Source: Bhargavaea changchunensis
GTDB lineage: Bacteria > Bacillota > Bacilli > Bacillales_A > Planococcaceae
Direction of reading: 5' to 3'
DNA length: 64,000 nt
NCBI RefSeq assembly: GCF_042665595.1
Contig: NZ_JBHTCT010000011.1
Location: 62,001-126,000 of the forward strand
The stretch's first letter is position 1; each line of letters starts with the position of its first letter. This document shows, in pieces, positions 42,801 through 49,803 of this stretch. The position numbers and the translations under genes are program-made. The notes beneath the pieces were generated by a model. It did no database searches, was not told the origin of the DNA, and was given only the letters and a program-made list of their open reading frames with translations.

Positions 42801-45455
42801 ACAAAAGCAGATACAACAAAGATTCCGTATATCAAGTATCATCTATATCCGTCGACGGTAGCAGGCACTCGGACGCTGAAATCAATCAAGTTGCAGAAAG
42901 GTAGCAAAGCAACAGACTGGACACCGGCTCCGGAAGATTTCCAAACTCAAATCGATTCGCACTCAACACTGATTGAGCAAAACGCCAAGTCAATCACTTC
43001 CAAGGCTTCTCAGTCTTCTGTTGATACGCTATCTGGAACAGTGTCGTCACACACCACGACGCTATCACAGCACGCTAGTTCAATTGCATCGAAGGCAGAA
43101 AAGTCGTATGTAGATACGGTGAGTGGAGTTGCAAACTCGGCCAAGTCTACTGCAGAGCAGACAGCGGAAGCAATTAAGACGAAGGTAGAATCCTCGACAT
43201 TCAATGCACTTGCAGGTCGCGTAGAAACTGCGGAATCTACTATTACTCAGCACGCAGGTTTAATCAGCTCTAAAGTTGATGCGACATATGTCGATAGGGC
43301 TACATCAATCGTGGACGGCGATGTAGGTTCTGTGAAGATTTTCAAGGATGTTCTTGCATGGCAACAAAGTGCTGTGACGTTGACAGGTATGCTGGTTATC
43401 CGAACACCTATAACTGGACGACAGATGACCCATATGTCAATTTCGGGTTACAACTACCGGAATAACAATGCGGTCATTGACCTTGAAATCTCGTTCTACA
43501 ATTTCACGACGTCAATCACATCGCACGGATTTGTGAGCAAAGGCTCAAGGGAAATCACGAAGGTCAGAGCAGCACGAGCCGCAGATGGTAGCGTTATACT
43601 CTTCATCGGTGATGAGACAGATACTTGGTCATACCCGCACATTACTATCGACAAAGTGAAGTTCGGATATGTTTCGACGCCTGACTCGTATGCCAACGGT
43701 TGGAGCGCTGAAATTAGTCAATCGATGCCATCCGATATAACTTTACTCACCAACTTGGGTGGAATGGATTACGGATCGACACTGACAAAGCATTCATCTG
43801 AAATCTCTCAGAACGCCATAGCAATTACTCAGAGGGTTACGACATCAACATTTAATGCTCTTTCCGGAAGGGTATCGACAGCAGAAGGTAAGATCACGAC
43901 GATGGCTGGAGAAATTGATCTCCGTGTTACAAAGAACGGCGTCATCGCCGGCATCAATGTCACTCCTGAGACAATCCGAATAAATGGTGCGAAAATCCAC
44001 CTAACCGGCCAGACGCTCATTGATGACGCCATCATCGGCACAACGGCCATTGCGAATGCGGCCATCACGAATGCAAAGATTGGGAACCTTGCAGTCAGCA
44101 CCGGACAGATCCAAAACGGAGCCATTACCAACGCCAAGATTGGAAACCTGGCCGTCGACGACGCGAAGATTGCCAGTCTGTCCGCGACCAAGCTCATTGC
44201 AGGAACCCTGGACACCTCGAAGGTCACAGTGCGGGGTGGCAGCTCTACGTCCTACACGCGAATCGACGGACCTCTCATTGAATCGCGAGGCCAGTTTACA
44301 CGGACCTGGCAGGGCAAGACCGCGACCCATGACGTTATAATGTCTTTCCGTGACGGCTACTTCAGGGCAAGCAACGCAGCGGCGGATCGGAATCTCTATT
44401 ATTCCGATTTCGGAATTTCCACCTATGCGAGCGGAAACCAAGATGAGTCGTCCGGTACGATTGAGTTCTTCTCTTATGATTACCACCCAACGAGAAAAGG
44501 TTTGACGATTTCTTCCGTTGGCGGTGTCGCCGCGCTTCGCTCAGGTCTGGAAAAAGTCATCATTGACGCCTATGATCACGCCTATATCAGATCCAATCGG
44601 CAGCAGATCAGGATCCAGCCCCGAAATCACGTAGCAGGGAATAACACATTCACGATGCACGTCGTCGACAACGGCGATCCAAGTCTACAAGACGGCATCT
44701 TGTTCTTCGGTTCGGAGAGTAACCCGAAATGGTCATCCGGCCTCCGATTCAGTAAGCAGCTGAACAGCAATACTGTTTCAATCACGGATGGGGATGGCGG
44801 ATGGGGTACCGGTAACCTTGAAGCCTTGAACGTCAAAGTCAACAACCGAATGACGGGAGCCATGGAAGCTCCGGTGGATAACGCCTTTATCCATGTCAAC
44901 AACGCATTGAAGGTTGTAGACAAAGGAGCCGGAAACAGTCTTAGAGACCTCGAGGTCAGGAACGCTATCATGAACGAAGTGATCTTCGGAAGCCTGCGGA
45001 CTGGCGACGTGAACTCCAACACCTATATCGGCGTAGGATCCTATGAACTCCGGGTGACTAATAACCAATTCTACAACGGAGGAAACACGGTTTACCGGGC
45101 CGTTCGCGCCTCGGCATTTAATCAGGGTTCATCCCGAGCATTTAAGACTGACATCAAGCCGGTCGATGACATCGGCCTTGAAGTCGTTCGGTCGCTCACG
45201 GTAGTCGATTATATGCTTAAAGAAGAGGCCGAAAGAGGATTGATGGACAGGCACATTGGCTTCATCGCAGAGGATAGCGCACCCATTGCGACGAGTGACA
45301 AAAAGGCTGTGAATATGTATGCCGTGTCTGCCTACAACACCAAAGCCATCAAAGAGCTGGACAGCAAGCATTCAGATTTGGAGGGTGAGGTTTCCATAAT
45401 GAAACTTGAAATCCAGTATCTAAAACAAAAAATCAAGAAATTGGAGTGTGCATGA
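39885..45455 (+). CDS. Tail-associated fibre/spike with S74 chaperone
   Basis: A 1856-residue receptor-binding protein. Order: Tal/prophage-tail hub domain (about 1-400), fibronectin-III-like domain (405-505), Ala/Glu-rich coiled coil, then repeated units with SKAEKxYVDTVSGVA and NALxGRVETAExTI (538-852). These are split by two jelly-roll-like inserts (855-1020 with NLIRNSGLFKNRHGWTSG; 1135-1300) and another repeat block. A strand-helical shaft (1372-1445, AITNAKIGNLAV repeats) and a distal domain lead to an S74 intramolecular chaperone (about 1742-1856) starting SSRAFKTDIKPV. S74 domains trimerise the fibre and cut themselves off. ATG at 39885 follows AAAGGAGG. Confidence 0.88.
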   Translation: MENNSVELYIFGPDDQLMTSITEETGLYAARFKEGINQVSSFTFTVDATAEAAAHVVEENQVVFRDKEGDFRLFVIKEPTDRDGPDGPETEAVCEPWYMELKEHIVLDRRFVNQTADVALNAALEGTRATGRVIGELGRATTNFYRLPAIDAIWEIPNVWGGELKDVVEFDGSRIKARRIELHMRRGADRGKVFEIDHDIEEIERTVLSYPLTAMYGWGASLEIEDEQGEHTGGYTRYIDFADVEWSKAKGDPVDKPKGQKWVGDPAALQRYGRLHNGKRLHREGQYSNHDIEDPAELLEATWLHLQDVKEPEVNYRLSVALLERLAGYEHEHVQLGDTAAAIDREFSREIVIQSRVISIEYDIIDIEATGIVEMGQFLSAYEQNLGREIDEIRNELNDTRSRADRPVTNDRFLDVKPGTPSNVLAAGGFRVIQLYWNYDSNVNIAHYEVYGSQVASFVPDSQHLLYRGRTSAFSHEVNTDETWYYYVRAVNQRGTPGEYSVRASAATVRLLSDDILFGEILAEHLSDNLDIAEKLAQDTIDRINAGPLEEVETARAEAIENAKAALEAAKKDATEKANTARSEAISAAEQALETARAAILDAAATDAYTKASAAQNAAIKDAERKISAAETRLNTAIGGKADANSVYTITEVDNALKGKVSTSTYTTDQNGIINRLDNAETSIEQNATAITSKASTEVVNGIAGRVETAETTITQQAGMISSKAEKAYVDTVSGVASSAKTTAEQTAEGLRSKAETATVNALTGRVETAETTISQHATAISSKAEKSTVDTVSGVANSAKTLAEQTAEGLKSKAETKTVNALSGRVETAESTISQHAGLISSKVDAKYVTGAIADLNINDRNLIRNSGLFKNRHGWTSGTVVMKDGVPVLQTTGTLSNVDDLALEPGTEYVITMVFMLSFDFNATNNVPNHIYVRYPGESTQSAMDGSPTLIGGNRLLKANEWHTVSLRFKTKADTTKIPYIKYHLYPSTVAGTRTLKSIKLQKGSKATDWTPAPEDFQTQIDSHSTLIEQNAKSITSKASQSSVDTLSGTVSSHTTTLSQHASSIASKAEKSYVDTVSGVANSAKSTAEQTAEAIKTKVESSTFNALAGRVETAESTITQHAGLISSKVDATYVDRATSIVDGDVGSVKIFKDVLAWQQSAVTLTGMLVIRTPITGRQMTHMSISGYNYRNNNAVIDLEISFYNFTTSITSHGFVSKGSREITKVRAARAADGSVILFIGDETDTWSYPHITIDKVKFGYVSTPDSYANGWSAEISQSMPSDITLLTNLGGMDYGSTLTKHSSEISQNAIAITQRVTTSTFNALSGRVSTAEGKITTMAGEIDLRVTKNGVIAGINVTPETIRINGAKIHLTGQTLIDDAIIGTTAIANAAITNAKIGNLAVSTGQIQNGAITNAKIGNLAVDDAKIASLSATKLIAGTLDTSKVTVRGGSSTSYTRIDGPLIESRGQFTRTWQGKTATHDVIMSFRDGYFRASNAAADRNLYYSDFGISTYASGNQDESSGTIEFFSYDYHPTRKGLTISSVGGVAALRSGLEKVIIDAYDHAYIRSNRQQIRIQPRNHVAGNNTFTMHVVDNGDPSLQDGILFFGSESNPKWSSGLRFSKQLNSNTVSITDGDGGWGTGNLEALNVKVNNRMTGAMEAPVDNAFIHVNNALKVVDKGAGNSLRDLEVRNAIMNEVIFGSLRTGDVNSNTYIGVGSYELRVTNNQFYNGGNTVYRAVRASAFNQGSSRAFKTDIKPVDDIGLEVVRSLTVVDYMLKEEAERGLMDRHIGFIAEDSAPIATSDKKAVNMYAVSAYNTKAIKELDSKHSDLEGEVSIMKLEIQYLKQKIKKLECA

Positions 45456-45874
45456 TTATGAAGATTGCAATTGAAAACGGAAAGCTCGGGCAGGCGATCA
45501 GCCTGCTTTTTGATTTGCCTTTGAAAGGCAAGCAGTCTCGCCATCGGACAAAGTTTATCGGGAAGCTGAACGCCCGCCTGGAAGAGGTGGAAAACGACAG
45601 GATCGCATTGGCAAAGGAACACGCCAAGAAAGATGCTGACGGCGAGGCCGTTCAAACGGATGGCAACTTCGACATCGTGGATGTGGAGGCGTTCTCCAAA
45701 GACCTGAAAGAACTTTATGCCGAGGAGATGATCATTGAGGGAGGTGATGTCAGTGGGATGTTAAAGACGGTGAAGGCAATCCTGGAGGATTGCGATAAAG
45801 AGCTATCGGGTCAAGAGGCCTTTATCTACGATTATCTGTGCGACCAATTTGAAAAAGGAGTGGATGAAGAATGA
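45452..45874 (+). CDS. DUF1617-like phage protein
   Basis: About 140 residues, acidic and helical, placed as DUF1617 proteins usually are after the fibre gene (LKGKQSRHRTKFIGKLNARL). The ATG at 45452 overlaps the fibre stop as ATGA. Function unknown. Confidence 0.7.
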   Translation: MIMKIAIENGKLGQAISLLFDLPLKGKQSRHRTKFIGKLNARLEEVENDRIALAKEHAKKDADGEAVQTDGNFDIVDVEAFSKDLKELYAEEMIIEGGDVSGMLKTVKAILEDCDKELSGQEAFIYDYLCDQFEKGVDEE

Positions 45875-46098
45875 TTACTAACATCAATATTCAGCGCGAG
45901 GACGGACAGGTTACAGGTATTACGGCGTATGTATCAGGGCAAATGTTCCCGGGGTTGACGCTTAACGGCAGTATTCCGCTGGAGGCCGGTGAGTTTGGTA
46001 ATTCGCTCGACCTGACTAAGTTGGAGGCAGCGGTGAAGCAAAAGATCATCAATCGTCTAGTGAGCGGAGATTCGCCGACTGAAGAGCAGTCTGTTTAA
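45871..46098 (+). CDS. Small post-fibre phage protein, 75 residues
   Basis: ATGA-coupled to the gene before it, with AAAAAGGAG upstream. Product GQVTGITAYVSGQMFPGLTL and a helical end. No family recognised; a common position for small tail accessory proteins. Confidence 0.6.
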   Translation: MITNINIQREDGQVTGITAYVSGQMFPGLTLNGSIPLEAGEFGNSLDLTKLEAAVKQKIINRLVSGDSPTEEQSV

Positions 46099-46112
46099 GG
46101 AAAATTAGTATT

Positions 46113-46135
46113 AGAGCGTCTAAACCGGGCGCTCT
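46113..46135 (+). terminator. Terminator after the tail operon
   Basis: AGAGCG (46113-46118) with CGCTCT (46130-46135), then TCTTCTTTG. The loop can pair further. Confidence 0.6.
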
Positions 46136-46230
46136 CTTCTTTGTTGAAGGGTTAATCACCTAAAAGCGATAGGTTAACTCAAAAAAATTCTTTCAATAAG
46201 ATAAGATGTATAAAGGATTCCACTTTTAGG

Positions 46231-46247
46231 TGTCGAAATATGACACT
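46231..46247 (+). promoter_or_regulatory. TGTCGAA-containing leader box of the first paralogue
   Basis: TGTCGAA (46231-46237) starts 34 bases before the ATG at 46265. With its left neighbours it forms the inverted repeat GTGTC-N7-GACAC. TGTCGAA matches the core 0A box; the same box recurs at the same distance before the next gene. Confidence 0.45.
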
Positions 46248-46264
46248 TGAAGGGGGATCGTCCG

Positions 46265-46525
46265 ATGATAAAAAGAGTATTTCGGAAAATTGCATTCGGT
46301 GATTGGGTAAGAATTGCACGAGGAACAATCGAGGAAAACGCCAGTTACCTGGAGATCGGGACGGATAACGAGGCCGTATTGTCCTTTCTCTGTCGTTGTA
46401 GGAGAAGCGGAGAAGTTATTTCGAATCCAGTTGTCTGGGTTGAAGAAAGCTATTCCGTCTACACAGGTGATTACAAAGTCATCCACATGGACGATCAAGG
46501 CACCGTATTGCGCAAGTTTAAATAG
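46265..46525 (+). CDS. Moron paralogue A, 86 residues
   Basis: ATG at 46265 with GAAGGGGGA upstream; an in-frame ATG at 46247 lies before that site. Clearly homologous to the next gene: shared pattern I-x-F-x-D-W, GTI, A-S-x-L-E, S-F-L-x-R-C, EVISNP and Y-x-G-x-YKV. Small beta-rich protein of unknown function; no family recognised. Confidence 0.7.
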   Translation: MIKRVFRKIAFGDWVRIARGTIEENASYLEIGTDNEAVLSFLCRCRRSGEVISNPVVWVEESYSVYTGDYKVIHMDDQGTVLRKFK

Positions 46526-46580
46526 TAAGAAACGGCCTACGCAACATTTCTACCACTTTTGGGAAGGAATCCCTTCTTAT

Positions 46581-46597
46581 TTGTCGAATTGTGACGC
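46581..46597 (+). promoter_or_regulatory. TGTCGAA-containing leader box of the second paralogue
   Basis: TTGTCGAATTGTGACGC, with TGTCGAA starting 32 bases before the ATG at 46614. Its leader aligns closely with that of the first paralogue through to the G-rich ribosome site. Confidence 0.45.
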
Positions 46598-46613
46598 TGG
46601 AGGGGGGACTCCA

Positions 46614-46880
46614 ATGACAGATATAGAATTTTGGAGGATTTCGTTTAACGATTGGGGTTGTAATGTAAACGGCACAATCAGGAGATCTGCAAGCAGTCTC
46701 GAATTGTTGACTAAGAGTGAGGAAGTTAAGTCGTTCCTTACCCGCTGCATGGAGACTCAAGAGGTAATTAGCAATCCTTTAGTACATGTTGGACAAGGCT
46801 TCTACTGCTATGCGGGAAACTACAAAGTCAGCCATGTTGACGAGGAGAAAATGATTCTAAGAAAGTTATTGAAGAAATAA
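46614..46880 (+). CDS. Moron paralogue B, 88 residues
   Basis: Tandem paralogue of the gene at 46265-46525, with conserved FNDW, NGTI, SFLTRC, EVISNP and GNYKVSHVDEE. A GGAGGGGGG ribosome site precedes it. Gene and leader were evidently duplicated together and then diverged. A terminator follows. Confidence 0.7.
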   Translation: MTDIEFWRISFNDWGCNVNGTIRRSASSLELLTKSEEVKSFLTRCMETQEVISNPLVHVGQGFYCYAGNYKVSHVDEEKMILRKLLKK

Positions 46881-46891
46881 CTGATTTGTAG

Positions 46892-46920
46892 AGAAGAGCA
46901 TCCATCTTAGGTGCTCTTCT
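46892..46920 (+). terminator. Terminator after paralogue B
   Basis: AGAAGAGCA pairs perfectly with TGCTCTTCT over an 11-base loop; followed by TAATATT. Confidence 0.65.
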
Positions 46921-46982
46921 TAATATTGCTTGAAGGAAAAAGGGAAGTAGGTGACGAAATGAGGGTAGGAACCAAATTAATT

Positions 46983-47001
46983 TGTCGACAATAGTGTCGT
47001 A
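46983..47001 (+). promoter_or_regulatory. TGTCGA-type leader box of the third small gene
   Basis: TGTCGACAATAGTGTCGTA contains two TGTCG elements and a GACA-N4-TGTC inverted repeat, and begins 34 bases before the ATG at 47017, the same distance as in the paralogue leaders. Confidence 0.35.
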
Positions 47002-47016
47002 AGGAGAACAAAAGTT

Positions 47017-47259
47017 ATGAACGACGAAGTGCACAAAAAGCTAGAAGAGAATGAAACGACATATCTAGGAGAATCCCGAGAACGAATTAGGAGAAAACTT
47101 GAACTCCTACTCGAGGGTATTCCTGAGGGAATAGAAAAGGCAGAATCAGGTGACGCGGAATATGCTGCAGTCTACCTTTCGGCCATTGAAAAGATAATTG
47201 TCGCGATACTAGAAGAAGAAGCAATTGCATTTGAACGGTTCGTGATTAGGCAGGATTAG
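47017..47259 (+). CDS. Small helical moron protein, 80 residues
   Basis: AAGGAG site before the ATG at 47017. Acidic helical product (RIRRKLELLLEGIPEGIEKA; LSAIEKIIVAILEEEA). Not homologous to the paralogue pair but has a similar leader. Unknown function. Confidence 0.6.
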   Translation: MNDEVHKKLEENETTYLGESRERIRRKLELLLEGIPEGIEKAESGDAEYAAVYLSAIEKIIVAILEEEAIAFERFVIRQD

Positions 47260-47283
47260 ATCAGACCCATAGAAGGATAAAGT

Positions 47284-47303
47284 GAGCGTCCATGAGGGCG
47301 CTC
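47284..47303 (+). terminator. Terminator before the lysis genes
   Basis: GAGCGTCC-ATGA-GGGCGCTC with one G-U pair, followed by TTTT. Confidence 0.75.
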
Positions 47304-47341
47304 TTTTCTATTGCAATGATTCTGAGTAAAGGGGGGAGAGG

Positions 47342-47749
47342 ATGCCTGAAAAAGAAGGGAAGGATCTCTCCATGTTTGCAAGAGTCGAGAACCACGAAGA
47401 GCGGATTTCCAACCTGGAAGAGGCAGATCGTAAACACGAAGAGCGGTTCGTGCTCAACGAACAGCGCATGGATGCACTAGAAGGACAATATACCAAACTT
47501 CAAAACACCGTCATGATGGAGTCACGCGAGACCCGCGAACAGGTCAAGAACACTGAAGTGAAAATGGAAAGCAAGTTTGACCGGTTGTTTGGAGTCGTCG
47601 AGACTGCGCTCGGAATCGGGGACAGACGGGACGAGCGGAAACACGTCGAGCGCATGGCCAAGTGGGATAAAGTGTCGACTATCCTTCTTAAATGGGCCGG
47701 CGCCGGAGGGGTCATCTATCTCATGGCAGAACATTTCTTTTCAAAATAA
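47342..47749 (+). CDS. XhlA-like holin-associated protein
   Basis: A 135-residue protein with a long charged coiled coil (about 15-100) and one C-terminal membrane helix (LLKWAGAGGVIYLMAEHFF), the XhlA/haemolysin layout. XhlA acts with a holin and endolysin in PBSX lysis. It opens the lysis cassette. Confidence 0.8.
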   Translation: MPEKEGKDLSMFARVENHEERISNLEEADRKHEERFVLNEQRMDALEGQYTKLQNTVMMESRETREQVKNTEVKMESKFDRLFGVVETALGIGDRRDERKHVERMAKWDKVSTILLKWAGAGGVIYLMAEHFFSK

Positions 47750-47761
47750 GGAGGAAACCAA

Positions 47762-48013
47762 ATGGATCCACGACATGCCGCCCTCGCGCGGCTTTTTGTA
47801 TTGCTATTTTTAATCGTCAACCAGACACTCATCACACTCGGGTGGTCCCCGCTACCATTTGACGAGCAGGAAGTCGAGGCAGGCGTTAATGCCGTGCTCC
47901 TGGCCGCGGCATCGGTTTGGGCGTGGTGGAAGAATAGCCCAATGACACAGGAGGCACGGAAGGTGCAAGAAGAACTAGAACGCAGGAAGCGTATCAAGAA
48001 AGGGGAATGGTAA
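47762..48013 (+). CDS. SPP1-family holin
   Basis: An 83-residue protein with two membrane helices (LFVLLFLIVNQTLITLG; VNAVLLAAASVWAWW) and a basic tail, as in the SPP1 phage holin family. ATAAGGAGG site; directly upstream of the endolysin gene. It forms the membrane lesion that times lysis. Confidence 0.92.
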   Translation: MDPRHAALARLFVLLFLIVNQTLITLGWSPLPFDEQEVEAGVNAVLLAAASVWAWWKNSPMTQEARKVQEELERRKRIKKGEW

Positions 48014-48014
48014 G

Positions 48015-49046
48015 ATGAAAATCGTGGACATCAGGCACAAGACACCGCGAACAAACGGCACCCGGTTGCTTTCCCGTATCAAGAACATTGCTCGTCACCA
48101 TTCAGCAACACCGACAGGGAGCTGGGAAAGCTTCTGGCCGCATTGGAGGGACGTCAAGAAATGGGGGACTGGCGGCTACCATGAAATCATCTTGAGGGAT
48201 GGTACCATTCAGCTCTGCTACGATCCGGAAGAAATTACGAACGGCGTAGGAGGACAGAACAGCTACATCTACCACATCTGTGTCGTCGGCAACGGGTCCT
48301 TCACAGCGGCGCAGGAGCGAGCGTTTGAGGAGCGTGCCCGGTACTGGATGACACGCTTCAATCTCCCTGTCAGCGCTGTTAAGGGTCACCGGGAGTTCCC
48401 GGGGGCGAATACGACCTGCCCTGGAATCAATATGGATACGGTCCGTGCGCGGCTTGCCGGTGGAAATGTGACCCATGCGACTACACCATCCACGCCAGCA
48501 GTCAAGTCAGCGGTTAAGCCATCCACACCGTCTAATGGATCCATCGTGGACTACCTTAACAAGCAAGGCCGGGATAGCTCACTGGCGGCGCGGAAGAAGC
48601 TCGCGGCACAATACGACATTAAAGGTTATACGGGTACAGCGTCGCAAAACCTGCAGCTCCTGGGCAGGCTCAAGAGTGGGGCAAAACCGGTGGCCAAGCC
48701 TGCCCCGAAGGTTCCTGCCTACAATGGCGAATCCATCGTTGATTATCTCAACATGCAGGGCCATGACAGTTCCCTCTCTGCACGTAAACGCCTGGCCGAG
48801 CAGTACGGCATCAAAAACTACACCGGCACCGCTGCACAAAATACGCAGCTGCTGGAAAAGTTGCAGTCAGGATCCGCACCGAAATCCAAGCGGATCGATA
48901 CAGACTCGATTGTCGACTTCCTCAAAGCGACCGGCCAGTCGTCCAGTCTTTCACATCGAAAGAAGCTAGCGGAGAAGCACGGCATCAAGAACTACAAGGG
49001 AACTGCCGCTCAAAATAAGAAGTTGCTGGATATTCTGAATAAGTGA
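48015..49046 (+). CDS. N-acetylmuramoyl-L-alanine amidase endolysin
   Basis: A 343-residue endolysin. The N-terminal Amidase_2 domain has zinc ligands probably among H28/H29, H125 (KGHREFPG) and C135 (TTCPG). Three roughly 45-residue repeats follow (about 176-219, 240-285 and 298-342), each with SIVDYLN or SIVDFLK, DSSL/SSSL, RKKLA and GTAxQN; they are presumably wall-binding. Starts one base after the holin stop codon. Confidence 0.92.
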   Translation: MKIVDIRHKTPRTNGTRLLSRIKNIARHHSATPTGSWESFWPHWRDVKKWGTGGYHEIILRDGTIQLCYDPEEITNGVGGQNSYIYHICVVGNGSFTAAQERAFEERARYWMTRFNLPVSAVKGHREFPGANTTCPGINMDTVRARLAGGNVTHATTPSTPAVKSAVKPSTPSNGSIVDYLNKQGRDSSLAARKKLAAQYDIKGYTGTASQNLQLLGRLKSGAKPVAKPAPKVPAYNGESIVDYLNMQGHDSSLSARKRLAEQYGIKNYTGTAAQNTQLLEKLQSGSAPKSKRIDTDSIVDFLKATGQSSSLSHRKKLAEKHGIKNYKGTAAQNKKLLDILNK

Positions 49047-49091
49047 TACAATAGGCTCTGCAGCGAGTCTGTTATGGCAGAATTGACTGTG

Positions 49092-49139
49092 CGACAGCCG
49101 GTGACAAAGGTCCGTCAAAACCTGACAGCCCGGCTGTCG
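49092..49139 (+). other. Long perfect inverted repeat after the endolysin
   Basis: CGACAGCCGG (49092-49101) pairs perfectly with CCGGCTGTCG (49130-49139) across 28 bases, inside which AGGT and ACCT can also pair. It is followed by CGTAATAC, not a T run. Confidence 0.5.
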
Positions 49140-49150
49140 TAATACATAGT

Positions 49151-49184
49151 AAAGCGGCCTTCCCGGTAGTGGGTTGACCGCTTT
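49151..49184 (+). terminator. Terminator after the lysis cassette
   Basis: AAAGCGG (49151-49157) with CCGCTTT (49178-49184), followed by CTTATTTTTT. Confidence 0.65.
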
Positions 49185-49245
49185 CTTATTTTTTAAAGAA
49201 TTATTTGTTTTATTCTTCGGTAATGCAATTTGCACCTCTGTTCTA

Positions 49246-49251
49246 TATAAT
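49246..49251 (+). promoter_or_regulatory. Candidate -10 box of the Panacea operon
   Basis: TATAAT 30 bases before the first ATG, within an AT-rich stretch. The -35 (near ATGCAA, 49223-49228) is poor. TGCAATTTGCA just upstream is a near-palindrome that could be an operator. Confidence 0.4.
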
Positions 49252-49275
49252 AGATATATAGAATGCGGGAGGTGA

Positions 49276-49803
49276 ATGATGATGAATTCATATGATGCAA
49301 CTATCATCGCAGGCTATATTGCACACCGCGCATTGGAAACTGGGAAAAGATTAACAAACCTGCAATTGCAAAAAATATTATATTTTCTGCAGGCTTATTG
49401 GCTTAAGAATTTTGATACCCCTTTGTTCTCCGATGAAATCCAAAAGTGGAAGCTGGGTCCAGTGGTACCAGATGTATATCATGAGTACAAGGTGTTTGGA
49501 TCTAGTCAAATATCTTACATACCAAAGATATTTGACATTGATGCAGAGAACTCGACATTTAAAATTGTTAACTTTTCACCTAATATGGTACATGATAACG
49601 ATCGTCGTATTCTCGAGCGCATCACCGACAACTTGAGTAATTATAGCGGGCGCGAACTCGTCAATATTACACATGAACATGAGCCTTGGTCAAAAGATGA
49701 GAAGAAGATTCTTAGCGGAGAAATGAAAATCCCTTATGACATTGAAGAAATAAAAGCATACTTCAAAGAAAATCCTGAAAAACTGGAGATTTGTAATGTA
49801 TGA
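49276..49803 (+). CDS. Panacea-domain (DUF4065/SocA-like) protein, candidate antitoxin
   Basis: A 175-residue protein with the Panacea/SocA-like pattern: LTNLQLQKILYFLQAYWLKN, FSDEIQKWKLGPVVPDVYHE and the later VNITHEHEPWSKDEK. Panacea domains act as antitoxins that neutralise many unrelated toxins encoded beside them. Three successive ATGs (49276, 49279, 49282) follow GGGAGGTGA; the last has the best spacing. It overlaps the next gene by eight bases and is AT-rich compared with the phage genes. Confidence 0.85.
   Translation: MMMNSYDATIIAGYIAHRALETGKRLTNLQLQKILYFLQAYWLKNFDTPLFSDEIQKWKLGPVVPDVYHEYKVFGSSQISYIPKIFDIDAENSTFKIVNFSPNMVHDNDRRILERITDNLSNYSGRELVNITHEHEPWSKDEKKILSGEMKIPYDIEEIKAYFKENPEKLEICNV

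Noticed and set aside
41820..43300. DNA repeats in the fibre gene as a CRISPR-like or recombination array
   Set aside because: They are codon-phased protein repeats within one open frame, and the DNA copies have diverged.
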